Positions 35,452 to 44,816 of a DNA stretch of 64,000 nucleotides are shown here, piece by piece. Position 1 is the stretch's first letter, and each line of letters begins with the position of its first letter. This DNA comes from CAZXFH01 sp964640055. GTDB taxonomy: Bacteria > Fidelibacterota > UBA2242 > JAFGTP01. The stretch is taken from positions 1-64,000 of the forward strand of contig CAZXFH010000012.1 in NCBI GenBank assembly GCA_964640055.1. The letters are read 5' to 3'. A model generated the notes under the pieces. It made no database searches and had not been told where the DNA came from. It saw nothing but the letters and a program-made list of their open reading frames with translations. The translations under genes and the position numbers were made by a program.

Positions 35452-36825
35452 ATGCTAAAAGTACAGATTAAAGGACTCGGCAGCTTTGTGAGTCTGTGTT
35501 TGATTATTCATCTTTCTGCCCAACCAGTGAAAAACACCCAATTGACTGTGTATAATAATGATTTGGGGCTGATCCGGCAAACCCGGGAGGTCATTTTAGA
35601 AAAAAAGTCTTCGGAAATTCGGATCGTGGGCATATCCGCTCAGGTTGATCCCACCTCAGTGCGCCTGACTTTTCCACAGCTGCAAGGGGAAGTGACCATT
35701 CTGGAGCAAAATTATCTCTATGACCTGGTCAGTTCCCGCCGGATTTTTCAGAAATATATCGGCGAATCCATTATTTATCACCTGGAAGACGGTACCCAGC
35801 TCTCGGGGAAAATATTAAGTGTGGAAGGCCGCAATCTGATTCTGGCCCTGCCGGAAGGAGGTATCCGGATTGCCTCGGGGAAAAGCATCATGGATTATGA
35901 GTTTCCATCCTTGCCGGAGGGTTTGATTCTGACCCCCACATTGCAGTGGCAGGTGCAATCCCGTCATCATGGGCGTCATATCGCTGAACTCAGTTATCTG
36001 ACCGGTGGACTTAGCTGGCATGCAGAATACATACTGATTCTGTCGGAAAATGAGACAGATCTCTCTCTGGCGGCCTGGGTTTCACTGAATAATGAGTCCG
36101 GGGCTACCTATGCCGACGCCACCATGAAATTGATTGCCGGAGATATCCACCGTGCCCGGGATGAGCGGGAGCGCCAACATGCGGTTATGGCTTTCAAGGC
36201 GGCCGTTGAAGCAGAACAACCCTTTGCGGAAAGGGAGCTGTTTGATTACCACCTCTATGAATTGCAATGGCCGGTTACCCTGAAAAATAACGAGATCAAA
36301 CAGGTGACTCTTTTTGAAGAAGTATATTCCCGGGGTGAAAAGATATATCTGTTCCAGGGCAACAGCACGCAAGAATATCAGGCTCTTTTACGGGTTGTTC
36401 TACGGATCCCCAACACACAGTCCAATCAAATGGGGTTTCCGATCCCCAGGGGAGTGGTCAGAATTTTCAAGCGGGATGTGGATCAGACTCTGCAGCTGAT
36501 TGGCGAGGACAATATCGGGCATACGGCTAAACAGGATACCCTTGCACTGACTGTGGGAAATGCCTTTGATGTGCGTGGTGAAAAGCACATTACAGACCGG
36601 AAGCGGAACAAGAATTCGGAGACGATCAGTGTCAAAATAATACTCTACAACCGCAAGGATCAAGCGGTGCAAGCCGAAGTCCAAGAATTCCATCGCGGCG
36701 ATTGGTATCTGCAGCGTGCCAGTCATGACTATCAACAGAAGAGTAATCGCCAGCTGGTTTTTCCGCTGACTTTAAAAGCCAATTCCAGTGATGTAATTAC
36801 CTATACCTTTACCAGAGAGTGGTAA
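35452..36825 (+). CDS. Exported DUF4139-family protein
   Basis: A 457-residue exported protein. The signal peptide LGSFVSLCLIIHLSA leaves QPVKN as the new N terminus. The mature part opens LTVYNNDLGLIRQTREV, the family pattern in which a short beta segment precedes the long conserved domain, and continues with WHAEYIL and SLNNESGATYADATMKLIAGDIHR (DUF4139). No catalytic residues are known for this family. It is rich in beta strands and ends in TYTFTREW. It is placed between valS and recG, 47 bp after valS. A periplasmic or outer-membrane location is likely. Confidence 0.78.
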   Translation: MLKVQIKGLGSFVSLCLIIHLSAQPVKNTQLTVYNNDLGLIRQTREVILEKKSSEIRIVGISAQVDPTSVRLTFPQLQGEVTILEQNYLYDLVSSRRIFQKYIGESIIYHLEDGTQLSGKILSVEGRNLILALPEGGIRIASGKSIMDYEFPSLPEGLILTPTLQWQVQSRHHGRHIAELSYLTGGLSWHAEYILILSENETDLSLAAWVSLNNESGATYADATMKLIAGDIHRARDERERQHAVMAFKAAVEAEQPFAERELFDYHLYELQWPVTLKNNEIKQVTLFEEVYSRGEKIYLFQGNSTQEYQALLRVVLRIPNTQSNQMGFPIPRGVVRIFKRDVDQTLQLIGEDNIGHTAKQDTLALTVGNAFDVRGEKHITDRKRNKNSETISVKIILYNRKDQAVQAEVQEFHRGDWYLQRASHDYQQKSNRQLVFPLTLKANSSDVITYTFTREW

Positions 36826-36835
36826 TTTTATTAGT

Positions 36836-38953
36836 TTGCAAGGATCCAGTACACCCAATCCGAAAACCAGACTGAATGCAGACACTGCAGTAACCTATGT
36901 GAAGGGTGTGGGCCCCAAACGGGCCGCAGCCCTGAAAGAAATTCAGATCGCAACATTTATGGACCTGTTGTACCATTTTCCCCGCCGCTATCTGGACCGC
37001 AGTACCATCACACCCATTGCCAAATTAAAAGTGAACACCTTCGCTACAATCCTAGGCAAAGTCTATTCCCAGAACTATGTGAAAACCCGGCGGCGCGGCT
37101 ATTACCAGTTGCTGGTAGGGGATGAAACCGGGCATATCAGATGTATATGGTTCAACGGGATCCAGTATATTCGCAAGGTTTTTGAGAATGGTGATATGGT
37201 GGCCCTGAGCGGCAAAGTAGAATTCTATCGCGGGTTGCAGCTGGTCCACCCCGATTATGACAAACTGGAAAAAGGGGAATGGGATACCACCCACACAGCG
37301 CGGATTATCCCCCTCTATCCCGCCACAGCCCAACTGAAAAAAGTCGGACTGGACAGTCGCGGATTTCGCCGCTTATTCCGCAAGGTTTTTGCCAATTATC
37401 AATTTACTTTTGATGAACTGATCCCGGCTGAGATCCTGGAGCGTTTATCCCTGATGCCTCTGAACCGGGCTATCCATCAGATCCATTTTCCCGCGTCCGG
37501 TAAGATCCTGCAAGCAGCCCGCCGACGTTTTAAATTTGAAGAGTTGTTCTATCTGCAACTTCTCTTAGGGGTCAAGCGCCGTAGTATCCAGGCCGTCAAA
37601 AAGGATTTCCGCTATCCTTCGCCGGGTAAACTGATCAAAAAGATCTATGCGGCGTTACCATTTGAATTGACCAAAGCCCAGAAGCAGGTGGTGCACGAGA
37701 TCTGGCAGGATATGCAGGGAGAAACGGTGATGAACCGGTTATTACAGGGCGATGTAGGCTCCGGTAAAACCGTGGTGGCCCTGCTGAGTGCCAGTATCGC
37801 CATTGGCAACGGCTTGCAGGCGGTTCTGATGGCCCCCACGGAAATATTGGCCGAACAGCATTATACCACCCTTAAGCAAATGGGAACACCGGCTGGGATC
37901 AAAGTCGCGCTCCTGATCGGCGGGCAAAAGAAAACTGAACGGGAAGATATTCTCAAACGGATCCGGGCCAATGAACACCAGCTGATCGTCGGCACCCATG
38001 CCCTGATCCAGAAATCAGTAGACATTGATCGCTTGGCCCTGGCGATCATCGATGAACAGCACCGCTTTGGGGTTACGCAACGGGGACAGTTAATCGAGAA
38101 GGGGTTACATCCCGATGTGCTGGTGATGACCGCTACCCCCATTCCCCGTACCCTCAGCATGACTATTTATGGCGATATGGATGTTTCGGTCATTGATCAA
38201 ATGCCGGCTCGTAAAGGTAAAATAATTACCAGAATTGTGCATGAAAATCAGCTGGCCAAAGTCTATGATTTTGTGAAGCAGCAAATTAAAAAAGGACACC
38301 AGGTCTATGTGGTTTACCCCTTGATAGAAGTGTCGGAAAAGCTGGACCTGCAGGCTGCCATTCAGGGCTATGAATATTTAAAGGCACGGGTTTTTAATGA
38401 ATACCGTCTGGCACTCCTGCACGGCGGTATGGCAACGGCTGAAAAAGATCACATTATGCATGCTTTTCGGGACGGAACTATCGATATATTGGTCAGTACA
38501 ACCGTTATCGAAGTAGGGGTGGATAATCCCAATGCCACCGTAATGATCATTGAGAATGCCGAGCGTTTCGGACTAACCCAGATTCATCAATTGCGCGGCC
38601 GCATCGGCCGTGGTCAAGCCAACGGGGTATGCGTCTTAGTGGAAAGAAAACATAGTGAAACAGCCCACCAGCGTTTGCAAATATTAGCAGCGACCACGAA
38701 CGGTTTTGAAATCTCTGAGCAAGACCTTAAATTACGTGGCCCTGGTGAGTTTTACAGCACCCGGCAGCACGGATTTCCGAAAATGAAAATCGCGGACCTG
38801 ATCACTGACCAGAAACTGATGCAGACCGCCCGCCGTGCAGCCTTAGGCTTGCTGCAGAATGATCCGCACCTCAGGAAAAGCGATCATCAGCCCATGCGCA
38901 CCCATCTGATTGATAATTACGCTGAATACATGGCCTTTGTTGATGTGCTTTAA
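36836..38953 (+). CDS. recG: ATP-dependent DNA helicase RecG
   Basis: A 705-residue superfamily 2 helicase that reverses stalled forks and migrates branched DNA. N-terminal wedge/OB part (about 15-170, VKGVGPKRAAALKEI; a fold with YYQLLVGDETGHIRC), then helicase motifs: Walker A GDVGSGKTVVA, APTEILAEQH, DEQHRFGV (DExH), TATPIPRTLSM, then the second half VYPLIEVSEKLD, VSTTVIEVGVDNPNATVMII and QLRGRIGRG. The C-terminal clamp RGPGEFYSTRQHG is intact. Only TTG 36836 gives the usual N terminus; a clear Shine-Dalgarno site is missing. Confidence 0.95.
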   Translation: MQGSSTPNPKTRLNADTAVTYVKGVGPKRAAALKEIQIATFMDLLYHFPRRYLDRSTITPIAKLKVNTFATILGKVYSQNYVKTRRRGYYQLLVGDETGHIRCIWFNGIQYIRKVFENGDMVALSGKVEFYRGLQLVHPDYDKLEKGEWDTTHTARIIPLYPATAQLKKVGLDSRGFRRLFRKVFANYQFTFDELIPAEILERLSLMPLNRAIHQIHFPASGKILQAARRRFKFEELFYLQLLLGVKRRSIQAVKKDFRYPSPGKLIKKIYAALPFELTKAQKQVVHEIWQDMQGETVMNRLLQGDVGSGKTVVALLSASIAIGNGLQAVLMAPTEILAEQHYTTLKQMGTPAGIKVALLIGGQKKTEREDILKRIRANEHQLIVGTHALIQKSVDIDRLALAIIDEQHRFGVTQRGQLIEKGLHPDVLVMTATPIPRTLSMTIYGDMDVSVIDQMPARKGKIITRIVHENQLAKVYDFVKQQIKKGHQVYVVYPLIEVSEKLDLQAAIQGYEYLKARVFNEYRLALLHGGMATAEKDHIMHAFRDGTIDILVSTTVIEVGVDNPNATVMIIENAERFGLTQIHQLRGRIGRGQANGVCVLVERKHSETAHQRLQILAATTNGFEISEQDLKLRGPGEFYSTRQHGFPKMKIADLITDQKLMQTARRAALGLLQNDPHLRKSDHQPMRTHLIDNYAEYMAFVDVL

Positions 38954-38992
38954 GATGAGTGACAAGATTTTTCAAAAATCGGACTAGATGTC

Positions 38993-39011
38993 AGGGATCA
39001 CAGCGATCCCT
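38993..39011 (+). terminator. Hairpin after recG
   Basis: AGGGATC pairs with GATCCCT around the loop ACAGC, 40 bp after the recG stop and 40 bp before the DUF2723 gene. No T-run follows, so termination is uncertain; it may be a stabilising or regulatory stem. Confidence 0.35.
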
Positions 39012-39050
39012 CAGAGAATAGATAACCATAAGATTAATTAAAGGGATGTC

Positions 39051-41933
39051 ATGCAAAAGATTAAACAGAACAAGGTTAATGTCATCTTAGCGGCCCTGGC
39101 CTTTTTGATCAGTTTTGTTGTCTACATGGATACGATTGCACCCACTGTTTCCTTTTGGGATTGCGGTGAATTCATTGCCACTTCCTATACCTTAGGGGTC
39201 CCCCATCCACCAGGCAGCCCGCTCTACCTGCTTATCGGACGCTTATTTACCATGCTGCCCTTCAGCAGTGATATTGCCTACCAGGTGAATATTATTTCCG
39301 CGCTAACCAGTGCCTTGGCGGTTATGTTTCTTTATCTGATTGTTGTTAAATTGCTAAGTCGTTGGGGAGCACCCAAGACCCAGCTGGCCAAAATATCGCT
39401 CTACGGCGGGGCGTTTATTGGCGCCATGACCTTTGCCTTTACCGACAGCCACTGGTTCAATTCAGTGGAAGCGGAGGTCTATTCTTTTTCCACTTTTCTG
39501 ACGGCCATTGTGGTCTGGTTGATCCTGCTCTGGGAAGAGAAAGACGGCCAGCCAGGCCATGAGCGCTATCTGTTATTGATTGCCTATATCATGGGACTGG
39601 CGATCGGCATCCACCTGCTGAATTTGCTGGCCATCTTTTTTATCGCCCTGATCATATATTTCAAACGGTATTCGATCTCTTCCAATTGGTGGCTGATTGG
39701 GGATTTGATTATTGGTTTGGCCATCAGCGGGATCATATTTTTATTCTTTTTACAGTTGGATATCCCCTTTTTGATCCAGGCTTTGCTGACCCTGGCCGTC
39801 TTTATGACCATTTATATACCCCTTTATCGGAAATCTAAGAAGCCGCGCTATCATGAGCATGCTAAGAATGTGACGATGGCCTTTTTGGCTTCGGCGGGTT
39901 TTCTGTTGATTAACGGTGGCGTAATCCGCGGATTGCCTAAAATCGCCCATGAAATTGGGTTATGGGCCCTGCCGGCGGTTGTTATTATTATTCTGGGCGT
40001 GACGGCCTGGGCGATTACCCACAAACGGAATATTTTGGCCCTGGTAATGATGTCCCTGGTATTGATTATGGTAGGCTATTCCACCTATACCACTATTTTC
40101 ATTCGTAGTAATCAGGATCCGGTCATTGATGAGAACAACCCGGAAACCACAGAGCGGGCTATCTCCTATCTGGAGCGTGAACAGTATGGCCGGCGATCTT
40201 TTACGGATATCTTTGACCGCCGGGTCTGGAAACCCGAAGCCGCTCATAAATGGAAAGATAAAAGTACCTGGAATTACTTCTGGAACTACCAGATCAAGAA
40301 AATGTACATCCGCTATTTCAACTGGCAGTTTGTGGGCCGCCAGGGGGCTAATGTAGATCCTTTTGCCTTTCTGTTGCCTTTTCCATTTTTAATTGGAGTC
40401 TACGGCTTAATGACACATTTTAAAAAGGATCAAAATAAAGCCCTGGCCGTACTGGCCCTTTTTCTGTTCACCGGCCTAATGATTGTGCTCTATCTGAACC
40501 AGGATGATCCGCAGCCGCGGGAACGGGATTATTCCTATGTGGGCTCATTTTTCACCTTTTCGATCTGGATCGGGATCGGGGCGGCCGCCCTGATCGGACA
40601 ATTTTTGGAATTTAAAAAGAAAAGGCTGCGCAAACCGCTGGTATATGTGGTGACAGCGGTATTGGTCCTGGTACTGCCGCTCAATGTGATGCTGGCCAAC
40701 TACGAATCCCACGATCGCAGCGGGAATTATGTGGCATCGGACTACTCCTATAACATCCTGCAGACCTGTGAACAAGACGGCATTATTTTCACCAATGGCG
40801 ACAATGACACCTTTCCGCTTTGGTATCTACAGGAAGTGGAAGGGGTCCGTAAGGATGTAAGGGTGGTTAACCTGAGTCTGTTGAATACCCCTTGGTATAT
40901 CAAACAGTTGAAAAATAACGAGCCCAAGCTCGATCTGGGTAGTTTGACCGACAGTAAAATAGAAAATTTATCGGTAATTCCCTGGGAGAAGCAGGAGGTA
41001 AAGATATCCCCCCCTCCTTATGGTGATTTGCCACCCCTTAAATGGACCCTGGAACCGACCATTATGGGCCGGGGACTACGGGTGCAGGATATCATGATCT
41101 GGCAAATTATCGAATCCAACCGCTGGCAACGACCGATCTATTTTGCGGTCACTGTTTCGCCGGACAACAAACTGGGACTGGATCCCTATCTGCAAATGGA
41201 GGGACTGGCCTTCCGGGTATTTCCGAAAAGGGTGCCCCGGGTCAATGCCGAGGCCTTGCGGCATAATTTGTTGGAAGTGTACCGTTATCGCAACCTGGAC
41301 AATCCCGATGTTTATTTTAATGAAAATGTCAAAAAGCTGGTCAGCAACTACCGTTCCGGATTTTTCCAGCTGGCGATCCAACAATTGCGCAGTGGTGATA
41401 AAAAGGCGGCTCTGACCACCCTGGACTCTATGCAAACCAAATTACCGGAAGAGGTATTGCCTATTCGCAATAAAGATCTTTACCTACAACTGGGCCTGCT
41501 CTATCATGAAGTGGGCGGTGATTCGATGCTCCGCGAACTGGAAATGGAAGAAGAGGTCGGAGAGGAGTATCGTGAATTGATCAAACAGAGACCTCAGGGT
41601 CTGGCGGAAAGACTGGATGAATTACTCAGGCGACCCCGGGTAAGCGTACAGGATAAGCTGCGCTATGCGCAAATTTATATGGAAGTTCTCAAAGATTACA
41701 ATACCGCCCTGGATATTCTGAATCAGCTGAACAATCAGTATCCCAACAATCCGCGGGTCCTGGGAATGCTGATCCAGACCTATGAACAGATGGGCAATTA
41801 TGCCCGGGCTGTGGAATTACTGGATCAGTGGCTGGAAAATAATCCCCAGGATAACCAAGCGCAGAGAATGCGGGATCAATATCAGTCCATGTTAAGACAA
41901 CGCGGCGATACCAGCGCGGATACAACCGGATAA
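39051..41933 (+). CDS. DUF2723 membrane protein (GT-C-like) with C-terminal TPR
   Basis: A 960-residue polytopic membrane protein. The N-terminal membrane region (about 1-560) begins ILAALAFLISFVVYMDTIAPTVSFWDCGEFIATSYTLG and follows with GVPHPPGSPLYLLIGR; the acidic WDCGEF loop resembles that of GT-C glycosyltransferases of the PMT type. About 560-760 is a soluble domain (GDNDTFPLWYLQEVEGVRKDVRVVNLSLL). About 790-950 carries TPR-like repeats (YNTALDILNQLNNQYPNNPRV, YARAVELLDQWLENNPQD). The family is common in the FCB group; transfer of a sugar from a lipid carrier to proteins is proposed by fold only. AAAGGG lies five bases before ATG 39051. It is followed by a GT2 gene. Confidence 0.82.
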   Translation: MQKIKQNKVNVILAALAFLISFVVYMDTIAPTVSFWDCGEFIATSYTLGVPHPPGSPLYLLIGRLFTMLPFSSDIAYQVNIISALTSALAVMFLYLIVVKLLSRWGAPKTQLAKISLYGGAFIGAMTFAFTDSHWFNSVEAEVYSFSTFLTAIVVWLILLWEEKDGQPGHERYLLLIAYIMGLAIGIHLLNLLAIFFIALIIYFKRYSISSNWWLIGDLIIGLAISGIIFLFFLQLDIPFLIQALLTLAVFMTIYIPLYRKSKKPRYHEHAKNVTMAFLASAGFLLINGGVIRGLPKIAHEIGLWALPAVVIIILGVTAWAITHKRNILALVMMSLVLIMVGYSTYTTIFIRSNQDPVIDENNPETTERAISYLEREQYGRRSFTDIFDRRVWKPEAAHKWKDKSTWNYFWNYQIKKMYIRYFNWQFVGRQGANVDPFAFLLPFPFLIGVYGLMTHFKKDQNKALAVLALFLFTGLMIVLYLNQDDPQPRERDYSYVGSFFTFSIWIGIGAAALIGQFLEFKKKRLRKPLVYVVTAVLVLVLPLNVMLANYESHDRSGNYVASDYSYNILQTCEQDGIIFTNGDNDTFPLWYLQEVEGVRKDVRVVNLSLLNTPWYIKQLKNNEPKLDLGSLTDSKIENLSVIPWEKQEVKISPPPYGDLPPLKWTLEPTIMGRGLRVQDIMIWQIIESNRWQRPIYFAVTVSPDNKLGLDPYLQMEGLAFRVFPKRVPRVNAEALRHNLLEVYRYRNLDNPDVYFNENVKKLVSNYRSGFFQLAIQQLRSGDKKAALTTLDSMQTKLPEEVLPIRNKDLYLQLGLLYHEVGGDSMLRELEMEEEVGEEYRELIKQRPQGLAERLDELLRRPRVSVQDKLRYAQIYMEVLKDYNTALDILNQLNNQYPNNPRVLGMLIQTYEQMGNYARAVELLDQWLENNPQDNQAQRMRDQYQSMLRQRGDTSADTTG

Positions 41934-41967
41934 ATTGTCTGATTATCCTAAATTCAAATAAAGCTTA

Positions 41968-43011
41968 ATGACGGGTAGCCAACCGAAATCCATTGTATCG
42001 GTCATCATTCCCCACTATAATGGTGAACAAATCCTGGTGGATTGCCTGCGCTCACTCTATCGATCCACGGCCGTTGCTCTTGAAGTCCTGCTGGTGGATA
42101 ATGCCTCTACCGACAATAGTGTTGCCATCGTTAAAGAGCAGTTTCCTGGGGTGCGAATCATCTCGCTGCAAGAAAATCACGGCTTTGCCGGCGGCTGTAA
42201 TGTGGGCATCCGGGCGGCTTCTGCCGATTATGTGCTTATCTTAAATAATGATACTATTCATGCAGAACAATGGTTAGAAAAGCTACTGGATCGGATCAAA
42301 AGCGCCCCAGATATCGCTGTGGTGCAACCTAAATTGCTCTCCTACCAGAAGCAAGGTTTCTTCGATTATTCCGGGGCGGCTGGTGGTGAAATGGATGTTT
42401 TCGGGTTTCCTTTTGCCCGCGGACGCATTTTTGAGTTCATTGAACGGGATCAACACCAGTATGATGAACACCCACCCGCCATATTCTGGGCTTCGGGCAC
42501 TGCTTTTCTGGCCCGTAAAAAACGCCTGATGCAGGCCGGGCTTTTTGATGAACATTTCTTCGCCCATATGGAGGAGATTGATCTGCAATGGCGCCTGCAT
42601 TTGCTGGGCTACCAGATCCAGGTGGTACCGGAAGCAGTGGTCTGGCACCGGTCCGGATATACTCTGGGAGCCGAGGCACCCTTTAAAAAATACCTCAATC
42701 ACCGTAATAGTTTGTTAATGTTTCTGAGCAATTACCGCTTGCTAACGACTTGCTACCTACTTTTTATCCGGCTGGCCTTGGATTATATGGCCCTCTTTTT
42801 CTCGCTTTTACGCCGGGACGGGGGGCGGGCCGGCGCGATTCTCAAGGCTCACGGCTATATTCTCACCCATCCCCTGTTCATCATTAAAAAACGCCTGAAA
42901 GTCAAGAAATTGCGGGTTATAAGAGATCGGGAGCTGATGCAAAAACTCTATAAGGGGGCAATTCCCATAAGCGCCTTCTTACTGGGTAAAAAGTCCTACA
43001 GTGACCTCTGA
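41968..43011 (+). CDS. Family 2 glycosyltransferase
   Basis: A 347-residue GT-A-fold transferase. It opens SIVSVIIPHYNGEQILVDCL; donor-binding LLVDNASTDNS at about 37-47; the metal motif is LILNNDT (about 90-96); WASGTAFLARKKRL is the acceptor loop, and HMEEIDLQWRLHLLGYQI the catalytic helix with an ED-like pair. A C-terminal membrane-contacting segment is seen (YKILLTTCYLLFIRLALDYMALFF-like region near 270-290). This layout fits rhamnosyl- or similar polysaccharide transferases. It starts 34 bp after the DUF2723 gene and its stop overlaps the next start by one base. Confidence 0.88.
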   Translation: MTGSQPKSIVSVIIPHYNGEQILVDCLRSLYRSTAVALEVLLVDNASTDNSVAIVKEQFPGVRIISLQENHGFAGGCNVGIRAASADYVLILNNDTIHAEQWLEKLLDRIKSAPDIAVVQPKLLSYQKQGFFDYSGAAGGEMDVFGFPFARGRIFEFIERDQHQYDEHPPAIFWASGTAFLARKKRLMQAGLFDEHFFAHMEEIDLQWRLHLLGYQIQVVPEAVVWHRSGYTLGAEAPFKKYLNHRNSLLMFLSNYRLLTTCYLLFIRLALDYMALFFSLLRRDGGRAGAILKAHGYILTHPLFIIKKRLKVKKLRVIRDRELMQKLYKGAIPISAFLLGKKSYSDL

Positions 43012-43937
43012 TGCAATTTCCTTTCGAGGACAGATATCATCGCTACAATCGCTATTTAAAAGATACCTTTGGTGAAAAGGTCTATCGGATCTCACTGGAT
43101 GCCGGTTTTACCTGCCCTACCCGCGACGGCACCCTGGGCACGGACGGTTGTCTTTACTGCAATAATGCCAGCTTTGCGCCCCAAAAAAGAGACACACCAC
43201 CTCCTTCAATTGAAACCCAATTACAGCTGGCAATGCCGCATCTGCGGGAGAAGCGCAAGGTAAAAAAGGTTTTGGCCTATTTTCAGGCTTACACCAATAC
43301 CTATGCCGGAGTGGAACACTTGCGGGAACTTTATAATAAGGCCCTGCAATTCCCTGGGGTGGTGGGAATCTGTATCGGTACGCGCCCTGATTGTGTCGGT
43401 CAGACAGTGCTGAACTTGCTGCAAGAGCTCAACCGGGACCATTATGTTTCCGTTGAACTGGGCATTGAATCGGTTTACGATAAAACCCTGCAATGGGTAA
43501 ACCGGGGGCATGATTTTCAACAAACCCGCAGGGCTATTCAGCAGTGTCATCAGGTCGGACTGCATGTCAGTGGCCATTATATTCTGGGATTCCCCACGGA
43601 AAGCCGGTCGGAAATGATCGCGGCCCCACACCTATTAAACGCTTTACCCCTGGATGCTATCAAAATACATCATCTGCATATTGTCAAAAACACCCCCCTG
43701 GCCAGCCTATATCACCAATCGCCCTTTGACCTCTTTAGTACCCGGGAGTGGATCACGCTGGTTTGTGATTTTTTAGAGCGATTGCGGGGCGATATTGTCA
43801 TCCAGCGCTTGGTCGGTGACGCCCGGGGCGATACCCTGATCGCGCCCCGTTGGAAACTGTCTAAAATGCAAATTATTAATGCGATTATCGCAGAATTGGC
43901 ACAGCGCCATAGTTATCAGGGTAAACTGGCGACTTAA
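43011..43937 (+). CDS. TIGR01212-family radical SAM protein (YhcC-like)
   Basis: A 308-residue radical SAM protein. The cluster motif is spread as CPTRDGTLGTDGCLYC (about 30-45), where the CxxC spacing is longer than canonical CxxxCxxC, as the TIGR01212/YhcC family shows. Next come FQAYTNTYAGVEHLRELY, CIGTRPDCV, VELGIESVYDKTL and HYILGFPTES. The family is widespread and its substrate is unknown. TGATG overlap with the GT2 gene makes coupled translation likely. Cytoplasmic. Confidence 0.9.
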   Translation: MQFPFEDRYHRYNRYLKDTFGEKVYRISLDAGFTCPTRDGTLGTDGCLYCNNASFAPQKRDTPPPSIETQLQLAMPHLREKRKVKKVLAYFQAYTNTYAGVEHLRELYNKALQFPGVVGICIGTRPDCVGQTVLNLLQELNRDHYVSVELGIESVYDKTLQWVNRGHDFQQTRRAIQQCHQVGLHVSGHYILGFPTESRSEMIAAPHLLNALPLDAIKIHHLHIVKNTPLASLYHQSPFDLFSTREWITLVCDFLERLRGDIVIQRLVGDARGDTLIAPRWKLSKMQIINAIIAELAQRHSYQGKLAT

Positions 43938-43964
43938 TCATAACTTTTAAGGAAAGGGAAGCGC

Positions 43965-44816
43965 GTGTTCCACACAGCTGATTATGCGGTTCATCTGCTG
44001 CAGCTGGGCACGTTTGCCATGGATGGCGGTGCGGTTTTTGGAGTGATCCCCAAAGCTTTATGGCAGCAACAGATAAAGCCGGATGACCACAACCGGGTTC
44101 CCATGGCTCTGCGGTCCTTGCTGATTGTGGGCGGTCAGCGCCGGATTTTAGTGGATACCGGGATCGGTGACTGTCTGAATGCAAAAATGAAACGGCTTTA
44201 TCGGGTTAACTCCTCCGCGGATCAGTTGGGAAATGTTCTGCAGCAGCTGGGGTGCAACCCGGCAGAGATCACTGATGTGATCATCACTCATCTGCATTTT
44301 GATCATGTCGGCGGGGCTGTTCAGCGGGGAACGGCTCAACGGCAGCCCTTATTTCCACAGGCGACCTACTATGTGCAGCGCCGTAATTATGAATGGGCCC
44401 TGTCACCCTCGGTATTGGATCGCACCAGTTATATGCGGGATAATTTTATCCCCCTGGAAAAAAGCGGACAACTGCAGCTGATAGACGGTGAAAAAGAGCT
44501 CTTTCCGGGAATAGAACTATTTGTCAGTCACGGCCACACCCCCGGTCAGCAAATGGTGTTGATCCGGGACCGGGACAAACCGCTCTTTTTTTGCGCTGAT
44601 TTGTGCCCGTCAGCACTGCATATACCCACCACCTGGATCAGTGCATTTGATCTTTATCCACTGACCCTGATAAAGGAAAAAGAGCATATTTTCGTTCAGG
44701 CTGTCAGGCATAACTGGCAGCTGATATTTCCCCACGATACAGAGATAAAAGCGGCTACGCTTAAACAAGGGCCACGGTATTTTAAAATTAAAACCAGTAT
44801 ATCGCTAGAAAATTAA
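43965..44816 (+). CDS. MBL-fold metallo-hydrolase
   Basis: A 283-residue metallo-beta-lactamase-fold hydrolase. THLHFDHVGG (about 107-116) is the metal signature, SHGHTPGQQM (about 188-197) the next histidine, FFCADLCPS the bridging Asp and FPHDTE the last His. The FDHVGGAV and HTPGQ layout fits lactonase- or QuiP-like hydrolases, but the substrate is unknown. GTG 43965 is preceded by a purine-rich AAAGGAAAGGGAAG. Its end shares TTAA with the end of the convergent ABC exporter gene (four-base overlap). Confidence 0.85.
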   Translation: MFHTADYAVHLLQLGTFAMDGGAVFGVIPKALWQQQIKPDDHNRVPMALRSLLIVGGQRRILVDTGIGDCLNAKMKRLYRVNSSADQLGNVLQQLGCNPAEITDVIITHLHFDHVGGAVQRGTAQRQPLFPQATYYVQRRNYEWALSPSVLDRTSYMRDNFIPLEKSGQLQLIDGEKELFPGIELFVSHGHTPGQQMVLIRDRDKPLFFCADLCPSALHIPTTWISAFDLYPLTLIKEKEHIFVQAVRHNWQLIFPHDTEIKAATLKQGPRYFKIKTSISLEN

